This document shows, piece after piece, positions 15,250 to 22,744 of a DNA stretch of 64,000 nt (its first letter is position 1; each line of letters starts with the position of its first letter). Position numbers and translations under genes: made by a program. Source of the stretch: Polynucleobacter hallstattensis (lineage in GTDB: Bacteria > Pseudomonadota > Gammaproteobacteria > Burkholderiales > Burkholderiaceae); assembly GCF_018881835.1 (NCBI RefSeq), contig NZ_JACVPO010000001.1, forward strand, positions 248,001 through 312,000, given 5' to 3'. The notes beneath the pieces are model-generated. The model was not told the DNA's origin, did not search any database, and saw only the letters and a program-made list of their open reading frames with translations.

Positions 15250-15666
15250 CTACCAACTCATTGTCTTAGTGCCGTCTTTGAATAAGGCGTCACCAGTTAC
15301 TTTGGGGCTGCCCAGCTTGATACCAGAAATCAAATCAGCCTCAGTGAAACCGGCTTGCTTTAAGCACATTGGGCACATGATGACTAAAGCGCCGCTAGAA
15401 ATCACTTCAGACAAAGCCTGCTGCTGTTCGGCAAACTTAGTAGAGCCCGCCTTCACACCCATCATTACGGCTTTGTCATTCAGAAAAATAGTCAAAGGAT
15501 GACCGTTAGCGGAATGATGCTTACCAAAGTTAATCGCCATGGTAGAGCGATGCAATTCATCAGTTGAAAGATTGATGAAGAGTGGATCATTAGCGCCAGC
15601 AAAAGCTGATAGTGACAAAGTTGCTAATACTGCAATTACTGCTGATTTCAAAGTCTGAATAAACAT
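15250..15666 (-). CDS. Periplasmic DsrE-like protein
   Basis: 138 aa. The signal peptide (SAVIAVLATLSLSAFA) precedes a DsrE/DsrF-like fold: LFINLSTDE start, HPLTIFLNDKAVMMG and a CPMC pair in ALVIMCPMCLKQAG, where DsrE-family proteins have their active Cys. I chose ATG 15666 over the longer frame from 15705 because AAGGAG precedes it and the signal then starts properly. The CxxC could carry sulfur or bind copper. It lies between PCu(A)C and the TonB receptor, so a role in metal handling is inferred. Confidence 0.8.
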   Translation of the reverse strand: MFIQTLKSAVIAVLATLSLSAFAGANDPLFINLSTDELHRSTMAINFGKHHSANGHPLTIFLNDKAVMMGVKAGSTKFAEQQQALSEVISSGALVIMCPMCLKQAGFTEADLISGIKLGSPKVTGDALFKDGTKTMSW

Positions 15667-15763
15667 GTACTGCTCCTTTTTGAATACAACGGCTAATTTT
15701 CCCAATAAATATAAGCGGTAGCTTGATCGAAATCAAATAATCTTGCCACCACAAATTACTAAA

Positions 15764-17683
15764 TTAGTTAAAGCTTGCAGACAAGCCAATGGAGCCCCAT
15801 GTGCCTGGCATTGGGTATCCTTGGCGATAGCTGTACTGTTGGTTAAAGATATTTTCAACCATTACGAAAACTTCACCTTTTTTTCCTAGCTCTGGAATTG
15901 GGTATGACACGCGAGCGTTGGCAACTGTGTAACCATCCATTCTTTGGGTATTTGAACTGCCATTGCGATTTAAATTTTGTCCATAAAATGCTGTTTGATA
16001 TTGACCATCTACAGACAACCTAAATTTCCCTACGTAACCAGTAATAGCAGCATTAAACGCATTTTGTGGTGCATACGGTAGATTAGTAGTGCTGTCATTA
16101 TTCAAATATGTCCAGCCACCAAATACTGTCAACTCAGGAATAATTTCACGCTGTCCAGATAATTCAACCCCTTGCATGGTGTACTTGCCATAGTTAAACC
16201 ATGAAGCGTTGGCAAATGAAAATCCATACCTATTTGAAATGGTATCTTGAAATAAGCTCATATCAATACGTGATTTTTTATCTGGGAAAATTTTCGTGCC
16301 AACTTCAAGATGATTATTTTCTTCAGGTGATAGTTGCTTCCAAGTGTCGGAAAAATTTACACCCCCACCAGTGTTTGTTAAAACAGCTGCCGTTAATGCA
16401 GGCCCCTCCATTCCAGGGTAATTTATACCCTTTGAAGCATTTGCAAATACAGTGACTTTGTCTGAAACCAAAGAAACACCGCCATATGGAGCTGCTTTAG
16501 AAGCATAGTAGTTATTTTGATATGTTCTAACACCAGCAGATGGGACTAGCGACCAAGCACTATTTAATAGTAAGTTATGACTTAATCCAACATATGGCGA
16601 AGTCATCTTAAATGTAGGCAGCGTTGTTTTTGCCGCGCTTGTCTTGGCTACGTTAGTTTGAGTGATACTTCCATAGGAAGAGTCATAATCAAGCCCCAGC
16701 AATAATGTTCCATTTTGCCAAGGAGTAACGCTCTCTTTCCATCGGAAACCTTGCATTGTAAAGGGCTGATCTTCTGTTCCCCAGTCGGCTGAATTATTAA
16801 GGTTGCCCTTTCCTGTATTGGAGTAAACACGAAACTCACCCTCTACAAGATCATATGAATGCTTGAGAACAGCCGTAACCATTTGCGCCGCAGTATCGTA
16901 AGTTGGCGCTACAGCTGGCGATGCCGAAAGATTGCTACCGGGATCTTTTACTGAGTTATTTAATGCCATTCCACTTACACTAGCCGACCAATTTTGATTA
17001 ATCTTCATACCTAGGCCGCCCATAATATTGGCTAATTGACCGCTAGCATTCGTTCTATGACCATCTGATTTTGAGTAACCTTGCGCGAGAGAGTAGTCAA
17101 TATCATCACTGCGACCAACCATATCAACTTGCTCAATAACTGTGTTGTATGAACCATAAGAAATGCGAGCATTACCTGAAGCACCATTTTCTGGTCCAGC
17201 AGTTTTTGTGGTTAGGTTAATAGATGCAAAGTTATTACCGGTAACCTGCGGTTGGGGACTTTTGAATATAGTGATATTTTTCATGCCATTTACTGGCAAT
17301 AGATCTAGGACAGCATGATTCCAGATCGGCATATACATCGGAACATTATCAATATAAGTTTTAATCTCACTACCCGGGCGACTCAATCCCATACCTCGAA
17401 TGAAAATGGAGCCTCCCTCATCGCCACCAAACGAGCCAACTGGGTTGTATCTTGAAATTTGTGTTCCAGGAGTATTACGCAATGCAGAAGCTAAATCCGC
17501 AGCATGTAAATCACGGATTGTGTCATCAGTAATAACAGCAGATACACTTGAAAACTTATCAATCTCAATTTCCGCTACGTCTGGCTTAGCTGTAACAATT
17601 ACATTTGGTAGGTTTTGCGCATAAACATTGCCAGCCATGATGAGTGAGGCGGCAAGTGCTAATTTTGTTTTATGTAGTTTCAT
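15764..17683 (-). CDS. TonB-dependent outer-membrane receptor
   Basis: 639 aa. A signal peptide (ALAASLIMAGNVYA) is followed by a TonB-box-like NVIVTAKPD and a plug domain (LASALRNTPGTQIS, SIFIRGMGLSRPG, IKTYIDNVPMY, ITIFKSPQP; about residues 45-160). The rest is a beta-barrel with alternating strands ending in an aromatic strand. It imports a bound substrate at the expense of the proton-motive force. The substrate cannot be read from sequence; the neighbours (PCu(A)C, copper-uptake-associated protein, DUF2946) suggest copper or a copper complex. It is not the classical OprC/NosA pattern. GAGGTT upstream is the ribosome binding site. Confidence 0.9.
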   Translation of the reverse strand: MKLHKTKLALAASLIMAGNVYAQNLPNVIVTAKPDVAEIEIDKFSSVSAVITDDTIRDLHAADLASALRNTPGTQISRYNPVGSFGGDEGGSIFIRGMGLSRPGSEIKTYIDNVPMYMPIWNHAVLDLLPVNGMKNITIFKSPQPQVTGNNFASINLTTKTAGPENGASGNARISYGSYNTVIEQVDMVGRSDDIDYSLAQGYSKSDGHRTNASGQLANIMGGLGMKINQNWSASVSGMALNNSVKDPGSNLSASPAVAPTYDTAAQMVTAVLKHSYDLVEGEFRVYSNTGKGNLNNSADWGTEDQPFTMQGFRWKESVTPWQNGTLLLGLDYDSSYGSITQTNVAKTSAAKTTLPTFKMTSPYVGLSHNLLLNSAWSLVPSAGVRTYQNNYYASKAAPYGGVSLVSDKVTVFANASKGINYPGMEGPALTAAVLTNTGGGVNFSDTWKQLSPEENNHLEVGTKIFPDKKSRIDMSLFQDTISNRYGFSFANASWFNYGKYTMQGVELSGQREIIPELTVFGGWTYLNNDSTTNLPYAPQNAFNAAITGYVGKFRLSVDGQYQTAFYGQNLNRNGSSNTQRMDGYTVANARVSYPIPELGKKGEVFVMVENIFNQQYSYRQGYPMPGTWGSIGLSASFN

Positions 17684-17697
17684 TTTTTAACCTCGAG

Positions 17698-18201
17698 TTA
17701 ATGTTTTGAATCAGATCCATGCTGCATGCCGTGACCCATAGTCACAACACCATCAAATGAATCCAGTTGTTTAATTTTTTGTGCAGATAGCGGTGCTTCT
17801 GCGGTGCTGAGTTTTGCAGTAATCTTTTGAGCAATTCCCTTGGGGATCCCAGCCGATGCAACAGCACTAGGATCTTTAAACCCTGCACCACCACAAGCAA
17901 TAATTTCCCAATCAGCATGCTTTCTTCTGAGAAGAGCACGGCCACCCTTTTGACCTTGAGTCCAATCTGCAATCGCAACTTTTCCTTCAATAACGATCGG
18001 GGTAGTTTGCACTTTCAGATTGGGCTGATCAAACGTCTTAGAAATCAACGCTTTGATCTTCTCCTGAGACTCCGCTTCAGTTTGAGGATGAGCTATAGCA
18101 TGTCCCGCATAAAAAAATGTTGAAATAACCAAACCCACTAATAGGATTTTCATACTCAACAGATTCCTGAAGGGCGTACTCACTTTATTTATCTGATCCA
18201 T
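17698..18201 (-). CDS. Copper uptake system-associated protein
   Basis: 167 aa. The hydrophobic leader (ILLVGLVISTFFYAGHAIA) predicts export. The core VAIADWTQGQKGGRALLRRKHADWEIIAC matches a small family I know from copper-uptake clusters with PCu(A)C and TonB receptors. The C-terminus is His/Met-rich (MGHGMQHGSDSKH), suited to bind metal. The ATG at 18201 comes two bases after the stop of the preceding small gene, so translation may be coupled; an internal ATG at 18153 would give a shorter, more typical signal peptide. Molecular function is unknown. Confidence 0.75.
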   Translation of the reverse strand: MDQINKVSTPFRNLLSMKILLVGLVISTFFYAGHAIAHPQTEAESQEKIKALISKTFDQPNLKVQTTPIVIEGKVAIADWTQGQKGGRALLRRKHADWEIIACGGAGFKDPSAVASAGIPKGIAQKITAKLSTAEAPLSAQKIKQLDSFDGVVTMGHGMQHGSDSKH

Positions 18202-18203
18202 AT

Positions 18204-18380
18204 TTACTTCTGGCTGATTGGAATGGGTGTGAGCACGAACTCAGCACTACCTATTGGGGTATGTGTGCTAACAGCATTCGAGACAACCAGGCAACTGGTA
18301 TACAAAAGCCAAATACCAAAACCCATGGCTATACCGATATAGACGCGCTTTAAACGACGTGAGATTTTTTCAGATAAATA
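18204..18380 (-). CDS. Small single-span membrane protein in the copper cluster (58 aa)
   Basis: 58 aa from ATG 18380, preceded by GGAG at ideal spacing; a longer frame from 18410 lacks this. A basic N-terminus (SEKISRRLKRVYIG) is followed by one membrane segment (IAMGFGIWLLYTSCLVVSNAV) and a short Pro-rich tail ending TPIPISQK. Lys/Arg before the span suggest the N-terminus stays in the cytoplasm. I do not recognise the family. Its good ribosome binding site and near-overlap with the next gene argue that it is real and part of the operon. Confidence 0.65.
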   Translation of the reverse strand, partial: YLSEKISRRLKRVYIGIAMGFGIWLLYTSCLVVSNAVSTHTPIGSAEFVLTPIPISQK

Positions 18381-18424
18381 CATGTACTTCTCCACACAAG
18401 ATTGCGGCAAGCAAGTTGCCTATC

Positions 18425-18441
18425 GCATAGCTAAGCTATGC
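18425..18441. promoter_or_regulatory. Perfect dyad between the DUF2946 gene and the small membrane-protein gene
   Basis: GCATAGCT - A - AGCTATGC, 8-bp arms. As RNA it could fold a 7-bp stem with a UUA or UAA loop. It has no T-run, so it could be an operator or an mRNA-processing or stability element rather than a terminator. Confidence 0.4.
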
Positions 18442-18452
18442 CCTAAAAAGAT

Positions 18453-18824
18453 TTAGGCTTGTGTAGGAGGTGCAGCTGAGGGAGGTGTTACCCAAACAGC
18501 GAGGAGCTTGGGTGATTGATAGAAAAGCTGTGGCAGCAAAGCAAGTGTTTGCGGCGCTTGGAAAGTGAGGTTGGTGTTGAATGCTGGTGTGATGACTGTA
18601 TGAGTAATGCAATATGGACACGGCTGCGCGTCAGCACGATCTGTTTGCTCTTCAATTTGCACATTAATCTGTGATTTAGTGCCATCAGCAGAACAGATTT
18701 CCATTGCAAAACCTTGGCCATGCTTCGCTAGCGATACCGCCTGAGAAATTGCTGGCGCAAGCGCACTCATTGCGATTGCTAGAGCAGCAATCCAGTGAAT
18801 GAGGCGGTTTTTATGGAAATTCAT
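18453..18824 (-). CDS. DUF2946 family protein
   Basis: 123 aa. An N-terminal hydrophobic signal or anchor (WIAALAIAMSALAPAISQA) is followed by MEICSADGTK and a CPYC motif in AQPCPYCITH, the features of DUF2946 proteins, which are often found in bacterial copper clusters. The C-terminus is Pro-rich. The two Cys motifs and His could bind Cu(I). It is the first gene of the leftward cluster; TAAAAT lies nine bases before its ATG, so its mRNA would have almost no leader. Function is unknown. Confidence 0.75.
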   Translation of the reverse strand: MNFHKNRLIHWIAALAIAMSALAPAISQAVSLAKHGQGFAMEICSADGTKSQINVQIEEQTDRADAQPCPYCITHTVITPAFNTNLTFQAPQTLALLPQLFYQSPKLLAVWVTPPSAAPPTQA

Positions 18825-18860
18825 GATTTGAGGATTTTATCGGACTTTTAGGTTTTCCAT

Positions 18861-18888
18861 GAAAAAAGGGGCTGACGCCCCTTTTTTC
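18861..18888. terminator. Terminator after tctA
   Basis: GAAAAAAGGGGC - TGAC - GCCCCTTTTTTC. It is symmetric, so it can act on both strands. It ends the leftward tct operon just before the copper-type operon begins. Confidence 0.9.
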
Positions 18889-18921
18889 TATGAATTCGCT
18901 ATTTCTAGCGTGTTTCATTAC

Positions 18922-20421
18922 TTATGCTGCAGCCACCTTTTTCTTGCCAATGAACTTACCAATCAATGGCCAGAACAACAATACCAGAGCCAATGTTGTG
19001 ATCGCGCCTACCAAGTAGTTAGAGAAGAAAATATCTAAGCTACCTTGTGAGAACAACATGGATTGACGGAAAGAGTCTTCTGCACGGTCACCTAACACCA
19101 AGGCCAAGACCATTGGAGCCATTGGGTAATCGAGTTTTTTGAATACATAACCAATAACACCAAAGCCCAACATCAACCAAACATCAAACATGGCATTGTG
19201 AACGGTATAGGCACCTACTGCGCAAATCACAATAATGACTGGCGCAATAATTGAGAATGGAATTCTCAAAATAGAGGCAAACAATGGAACGCAGGTTAAT
19301 ACAACAAACAAGCCTGCCAAGTTACCCAAGTACATACTAGCAATTAAGCCCCAAACAAAGTCTGGCTTCTCAACGAAAAGTAATGGGCCAGGTTGCAGAC
19401 CCCAAATCAACAGGCCACCTAGCAATACGGCCGCAGTTGGCGATCCAGGGATACCCAAAGACAACATTGGGAGAAGTGCGGCTGTACCTGCGGCGTGAGC
19501 TGCCGTCTCTGGAGCAACAATACCTTCCATCTTGCCGGTACCAAACTTGTCGCCATCTTTAGATACGCGCTTCGCTACACCGTAAGCCATGAAAGATGCA
19601 GGAGTTGCACCACCTGGGGTGATACCCATCCAGCAACCGATTAGGCAACTACGCAATGAAGTAGCCCAATATTTTGGCAACTGCTTCCAAGTTTCCCAAA
19701 CAACCTTACCGCGGATCTTTGCTGCGGCGCCTTGGAAAGCCAAGCCCTCTTCCATCGAAAGCAGAATCTCGCCGATACCAAACAAACCGATCACAGCGAT
19801 CAAGAAGTCAAATCCACGCATTAACTCTGGGTTACCAAAAGTTAAGCGCAACTGACCTGTAACAGTATCCATACCAACGGTAGCCAAGGCAAAGCCAAGC
19901 ATCATGGCGGAGATGGTTTTGAATGGCGAACCTTTATTCATACCCACAAAACTACAGAAGGTGAGAAGGTAAACCGAGAAAAACTCTGGCGGACCGAATT
20001 GGAGTGCAAATTTCGCAACCAATGGTGCCAAGAAGGTAATCATCACAATTGCGAAGAAAGCACCAACGAATGAAGATGTGAACGCTGCAGTTAATGCCTC
20101 GCCAGCTTTGCCATTGCGCGCCATTGGATAACCGTCAAAGGTTGTCGCAACAGACCAAGGCTCACCCGGAATATTAAAGAGGACAGATGTAATTGCGCCA
20201 CCAAACAATGCGCCCCAGTAAATACAGGACAGCATGATGATCGCGGAAGTTGGCGGCATTGTAAAAGTCAATGGCAACAGAATTGCAATTCCGTTAGCGC
20301 CACCTAAGCCAGGCAATACGCCGATGATCACTCCGAGCGTAACACCAACCAGCATCAGCAATAAGTTAAAGGGCGTCATTGCAACGGCAAAGCCGCTGAA
20401 TAGAGCATTAATTTCTTCCAA
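18922..20421 (-). CDS. tctA: Tripartite tricarboxylate transporter large permease TctA
   Basis: 499 aa inner-membrane protein with about 12 hydrophobic segments. It has the TctA hallmarks LLPLTFTMPPTSAIIMLSCIYWGA and GITPGGATPASFMAYG, the duplicated Gly-rich signature including PGLGGANGIAILLPL near residue 40 and LGIPGSPTAAVLLGGL near residue 325. It forms the transport channel with TctB and accepts substrate from a TctC-type binding protein. The substrate is probably a carboxylate but is not identifiable from sequence. Third gene of tctC-tctB-tctA. Confidence 0.93.
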   Translation of the reverse strand: MEEINALFSGFAVAMTPFNLLLMLVGVTLGVIIGVLPGLGGANGIAILLPLTFTMPPTSAIIMLSCIYWGALFGGAITSVLFNIPGEPWSVATTFDGYPMARNGKAGEALTAAFTSSFVGAFFAIVMITFLAPLVAKFALQFGPPEFFSVYLLTFCSFVGMNKGSPFKTISAMMLGFALATVGMDTVTGQLRLTFGNPELMRGFDFLIAVIGLFGIGEILLSMEEGLAFQGAAAKIRGKVVWETWKQLPKYWATSLRSCLIGCWMGITPGGATPASFMAYGVAKRVSKDGDKFGTGKMEGIVAPETAAHAAGTAALLPMLSLGIPGSPTAAVLLGGLLIWGLQPGPLLFVEKPDFVWGLIASMYLGNLAGLFVVLTCVPLFASILRIPFSIIAPVIIVICAVGAYTVHNAMFDVWLMLGFGVIGYVFKKLDYPMAPMVLALVLGDRAEDSFRQSMLFSQGSLDIFFSNYLVGAITTLALVLLFWPLIGKFIGKKKVAAA

Positions 20422-20465
20422 CTTGGACTCCTTCTTTTCTAATCTTTTTTAATAGTTATTGTTTT

Positions 20466-20993
20466 TTATTGCACGCCAATGAACTCGAGCGGATTGAACC
20501 ATGAGCCATGTGGCAATGGAACCTGAAACCAGAATTCAAACATGAGGTAGAGGGCGGCACTCACCCCAACAGATACAGCGACTGCTTTCCAGATTGGATA
20601 TTTTCCCAACCAAACCATGAATATCGCGATGTAAACAGCTGAAGCAACGTAAATACCAATTAATTGCACGCCCAACACAAAAACAATAGCTGGTAAGAGC
20701 ACAGCCATGACTTGCTTCAGAGGCTCGCTATCGACAAATGACTCTGTTTTCTTTTTCTTATTGACGATTGCAGCTTGATAGAGGGTTACCGTGCTTGAAA
20801 GCAAAATAATCAAACTAATATAGAAAGGGAAATAACCGGCTTCGGGACCATCAGCGCCCCAGCTAGCGCCTAACTTAAGACTCCCAACCATCACCACTAG
20901 GCCTACCGCAATAAACAGGAGGGCGGTAACCACATCCATTGCTCTAACGCTGATTGCTGATTCTTGATTTGAGTTATTAACTTGTTCAGACAT
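20466..20993 (-). CDS. tctB: Tripartite tricarboxylate transporter small subunit TctB
   Basis: About 175 aa with four hydrophobic segments (for example VVTALLFIAVGLVVMVGSL and VLLPAIVFVLGVQLIGIYV), the TctB pattern, and a GPEAGYFPFY motif after the first span. ATG 20993 is used; a GTG at 21005 would add four residues, and neither has a strong ribosome binding site. It lies between tctC and tctA on the same strand, downstream of a partial terminator. Confidence 0.9.
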   Translation of the reverse strand: MSEQVNNSNQESAISVRAMDVVTALLFIAVGLVVMVGSLKLGASWGADGPEAGYFPFYISLIILLSSTVTLYQAAIVNKKKKTESFVDSEPLKQVMAVLLPAIVFVLGVQLIGIYVASAVYIAIFMVWLGKYPIWKAVAVSVGVSAALYLMFEFWFQVPLPHGSWFNPLEFIGVQ

Positions 20994-21030
20994 TTTTTTA
21001 TTCACTAATTAAAGTTGATTCATACGGGTA

Positions 21031-21063
21031 CTTAAAAAATAGGACCCCCAATCGGAGGTCCTA
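21031..21063 (-). terminator. Attenuating terminator between tctC and tctB
   Basis: Read leftward, TAGGACC and GGTCCTA arms with a 10-base loop are followed by TTTTTTAAG. Its position inside the operon suggests partial termination, giving more binding protein than permease. Confidence 0.75.
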
Positions 21064-21080
21064 CTCTATAGGCCTTTAAA

Positions 21081-22085
21081 TTACTTAGCCAAAAAGCCAG
21101 CTTCAGTCATTAACTGCTTATGTAAAGCTTCGTTTAATGTGAGCCAATTTCTAAACTCTTTACCAGTCATAAATGTCTGATTGAATGCGCCATCAGCCAT
21201 GAACTTTTTCCACTCTGGTGTAGCGCGTACTTTCTTGAATAAATCGATATAAAAATCAACCTGCTCTTGAGTTACGCCTGGAGCCATGAAAATACCGCGC
21301 AGCATCACGTAGTCAGTTTTTACGCCTGCCTCGTTACAGGTAGGTACGTCATACCATGACATAGTTTCTGTAACTTTTTCTTTGTATGGCATCCGTGTGT
21401 CATCGAATACGCATAGAGCGCGCAACTTATTAGCACGCCATTGCGCTACTGCTTCGATTGGGTTGTTCACAGATGAATCAATGTGATTACCTACGAGTTG
21501 AACAGCAACGTCGCCACCCCCTTTGAATGGGATGTAAGTGAACTTAGCACCAGTCGCTTTTTCAAGGGCAACAGTAATGATTTGGTCTTCCTGCTTAGAA
21601 CCAGTACCGCCCATTTTGAATTTACCTGGGCCAGCTGCTTTGGCGGCATCAATATATTCTTTGGCTGTTTTGTAAGGCTTGTCAGCGTTATCCCACAAAA
21701 CAAATTGGTCAAGAGCCAACATCGCTACAGGAGTGATGTCCTGCCAATTAAATGGAACGCCAGTTGCTAATGGAGTTGTAAACAAGTTCGAGAGAGTAAT
21801 CACGATCTTATTTGGATCGCCCTTAGCCTCTTTAATTGCCAAGAATCCTTCAGCTCCTGCACCCGCACCCTTATTCACAGGAATTACTGCCTGCTTCATC
21901 AAGTTATTTTTAGTAATAATGCCTTGGATCATGCGGGCCATTTGGTCAGCACCACCGCCAGGACCGGCAGGAATGATGAACTCAACTGGCTTAGTTGGCT
22001 CCCAAGCAGCGAAAGCAGGTGAAACACCAGCAACACCGAGGGCTAATGCGGTGGAAATCAATGCCCCTTTTAACTTCATTTTCAT
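21081..22085 (-). CDS. tctC: Tripartite tricarboxylate transporter substrate-binding protein (Bug/TctC)
   Basis: 334 aa. A signal peptide ends SPAFA near residue 26, followed by the Bug-family start WEPTKPVEFIIPAGPGGGADQMAR and a conserved GTGSKQEDQI region. It is a periplasmic venus-flytrap protein that captures a carboxylate and passes it to TctAB. GGAGG precedes the ATG. First gene of the operon. Confidence 0.93.
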   Translation of the reverse strand: MKMKLKGALISTALALGVAGVSPAFAAWEPTKPVEFIIPAGPGGGADQMARMIQGIITKNNLMKQAVIPVNKGAGAGAEGFLAIKEAKGDPNKIVITLSNLFTTPLATGVPFNWQDITPVAMLALDQFVLWDNADKPYKTAKEYIDAAKAAGPGKFKMGGTGSKQEDQIITVALEKATGAKFTYIPFKGGGDVAVQLVGNHIDSSVNNPIEAVAQWRANKLRALCVFDDTRMPYKEKVTETMSWYDVPTCNEAGVKTDYVMLRGIFMAPGVTQEQVDFYIDLFKKVRATPEWKKFMADGAFNQTFMTGKEFRNWLTLNEALHKQLMTEAGFLAK

Positions 22086-22267
22086 GAACGCTCCTCCAAA
22101 AAAAATTTGAATACCAATATTACTTTGGCTTCTATTTGTTATGGGATGATTTTTACCTAATCTGAGGGGCGATCACTTGACTCCTATCAACAATTATTAA
22201 ATGGGTAGTTAGGGATAACACTAACTCCTAAGTAATAACCCTAGAAAAACCTTTGCTTAATCGATAC

Positions 22268-22744
22268 TTAACGGAATCGATCTAAAAGTTTCTTGCTGAC
22301 TTTATCCAATTGAGTGGAATCTTTGATCAAAAATTGCAGGCCGTTAGAGTCAGCAATGAGGAGTGTATTACCAGCAATACGACGAATATCTTCCTCACCC
22401 TTAAGGCGAATTCTGGTGGGGCCGCGATCAGTCTCAATATCCCAAATACTCGGGGTAGCAAAAGTGGATACCTTAGTGATTTTTTTAATCACAGGCATGA
22501 ATTCACGAGCTCTCAACTCCTCCTCAATCAGAGCTAAATCGCCTTCGGGAATGGTGTAAATGCTATCAAACCAACATAACTCCTTGCCCGACTGATCCAT
22601 GATTGAGATTCCGGCACCTGGTGCGGTAATCGGAAATGCTCTTACTGGATAGACGCCAACATGACGAGTACCAACTGCATCAATGAGTACTAGTCGACCA
22701 AGGGCGTCACGCTCAAGCTTGTGTGGCTTTTGATGCTGACTCAT
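22268..22744 (-). CDS. DUF1854 protein associated with cyanophycin metabolism
   Basis: 158 aa, soluble, no signal peptide. It matches the DUF1854 family: LVLIDAVGTRHVGVYPVRAFPI, GKELCWFDSI, EFMPVIKKITKVS, WDIETDRGPTRIRLKGEEDIRR. It overlaps the stop of the ABC transporter by four bases, so the two are translationally coupled. The family is repeatedly found beside cyanophycin synthetases; its molecular role is not known to me. Confidence 0.85.
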   Translation of the reverse strand: MSQHQKPHKLERDALGRLVLIDAVGTRHVGVYPVRAFPITAPGAGISIMDQSGKELCWFDSIYTIPEGDLALIEEELRAREFMPVIKKITKVSTFATPSIWDIETDRGPTRIRLKGEEDIRRIAGNTLLIADSNGLQFLIKDSTQLDKVSKKLLDRFR

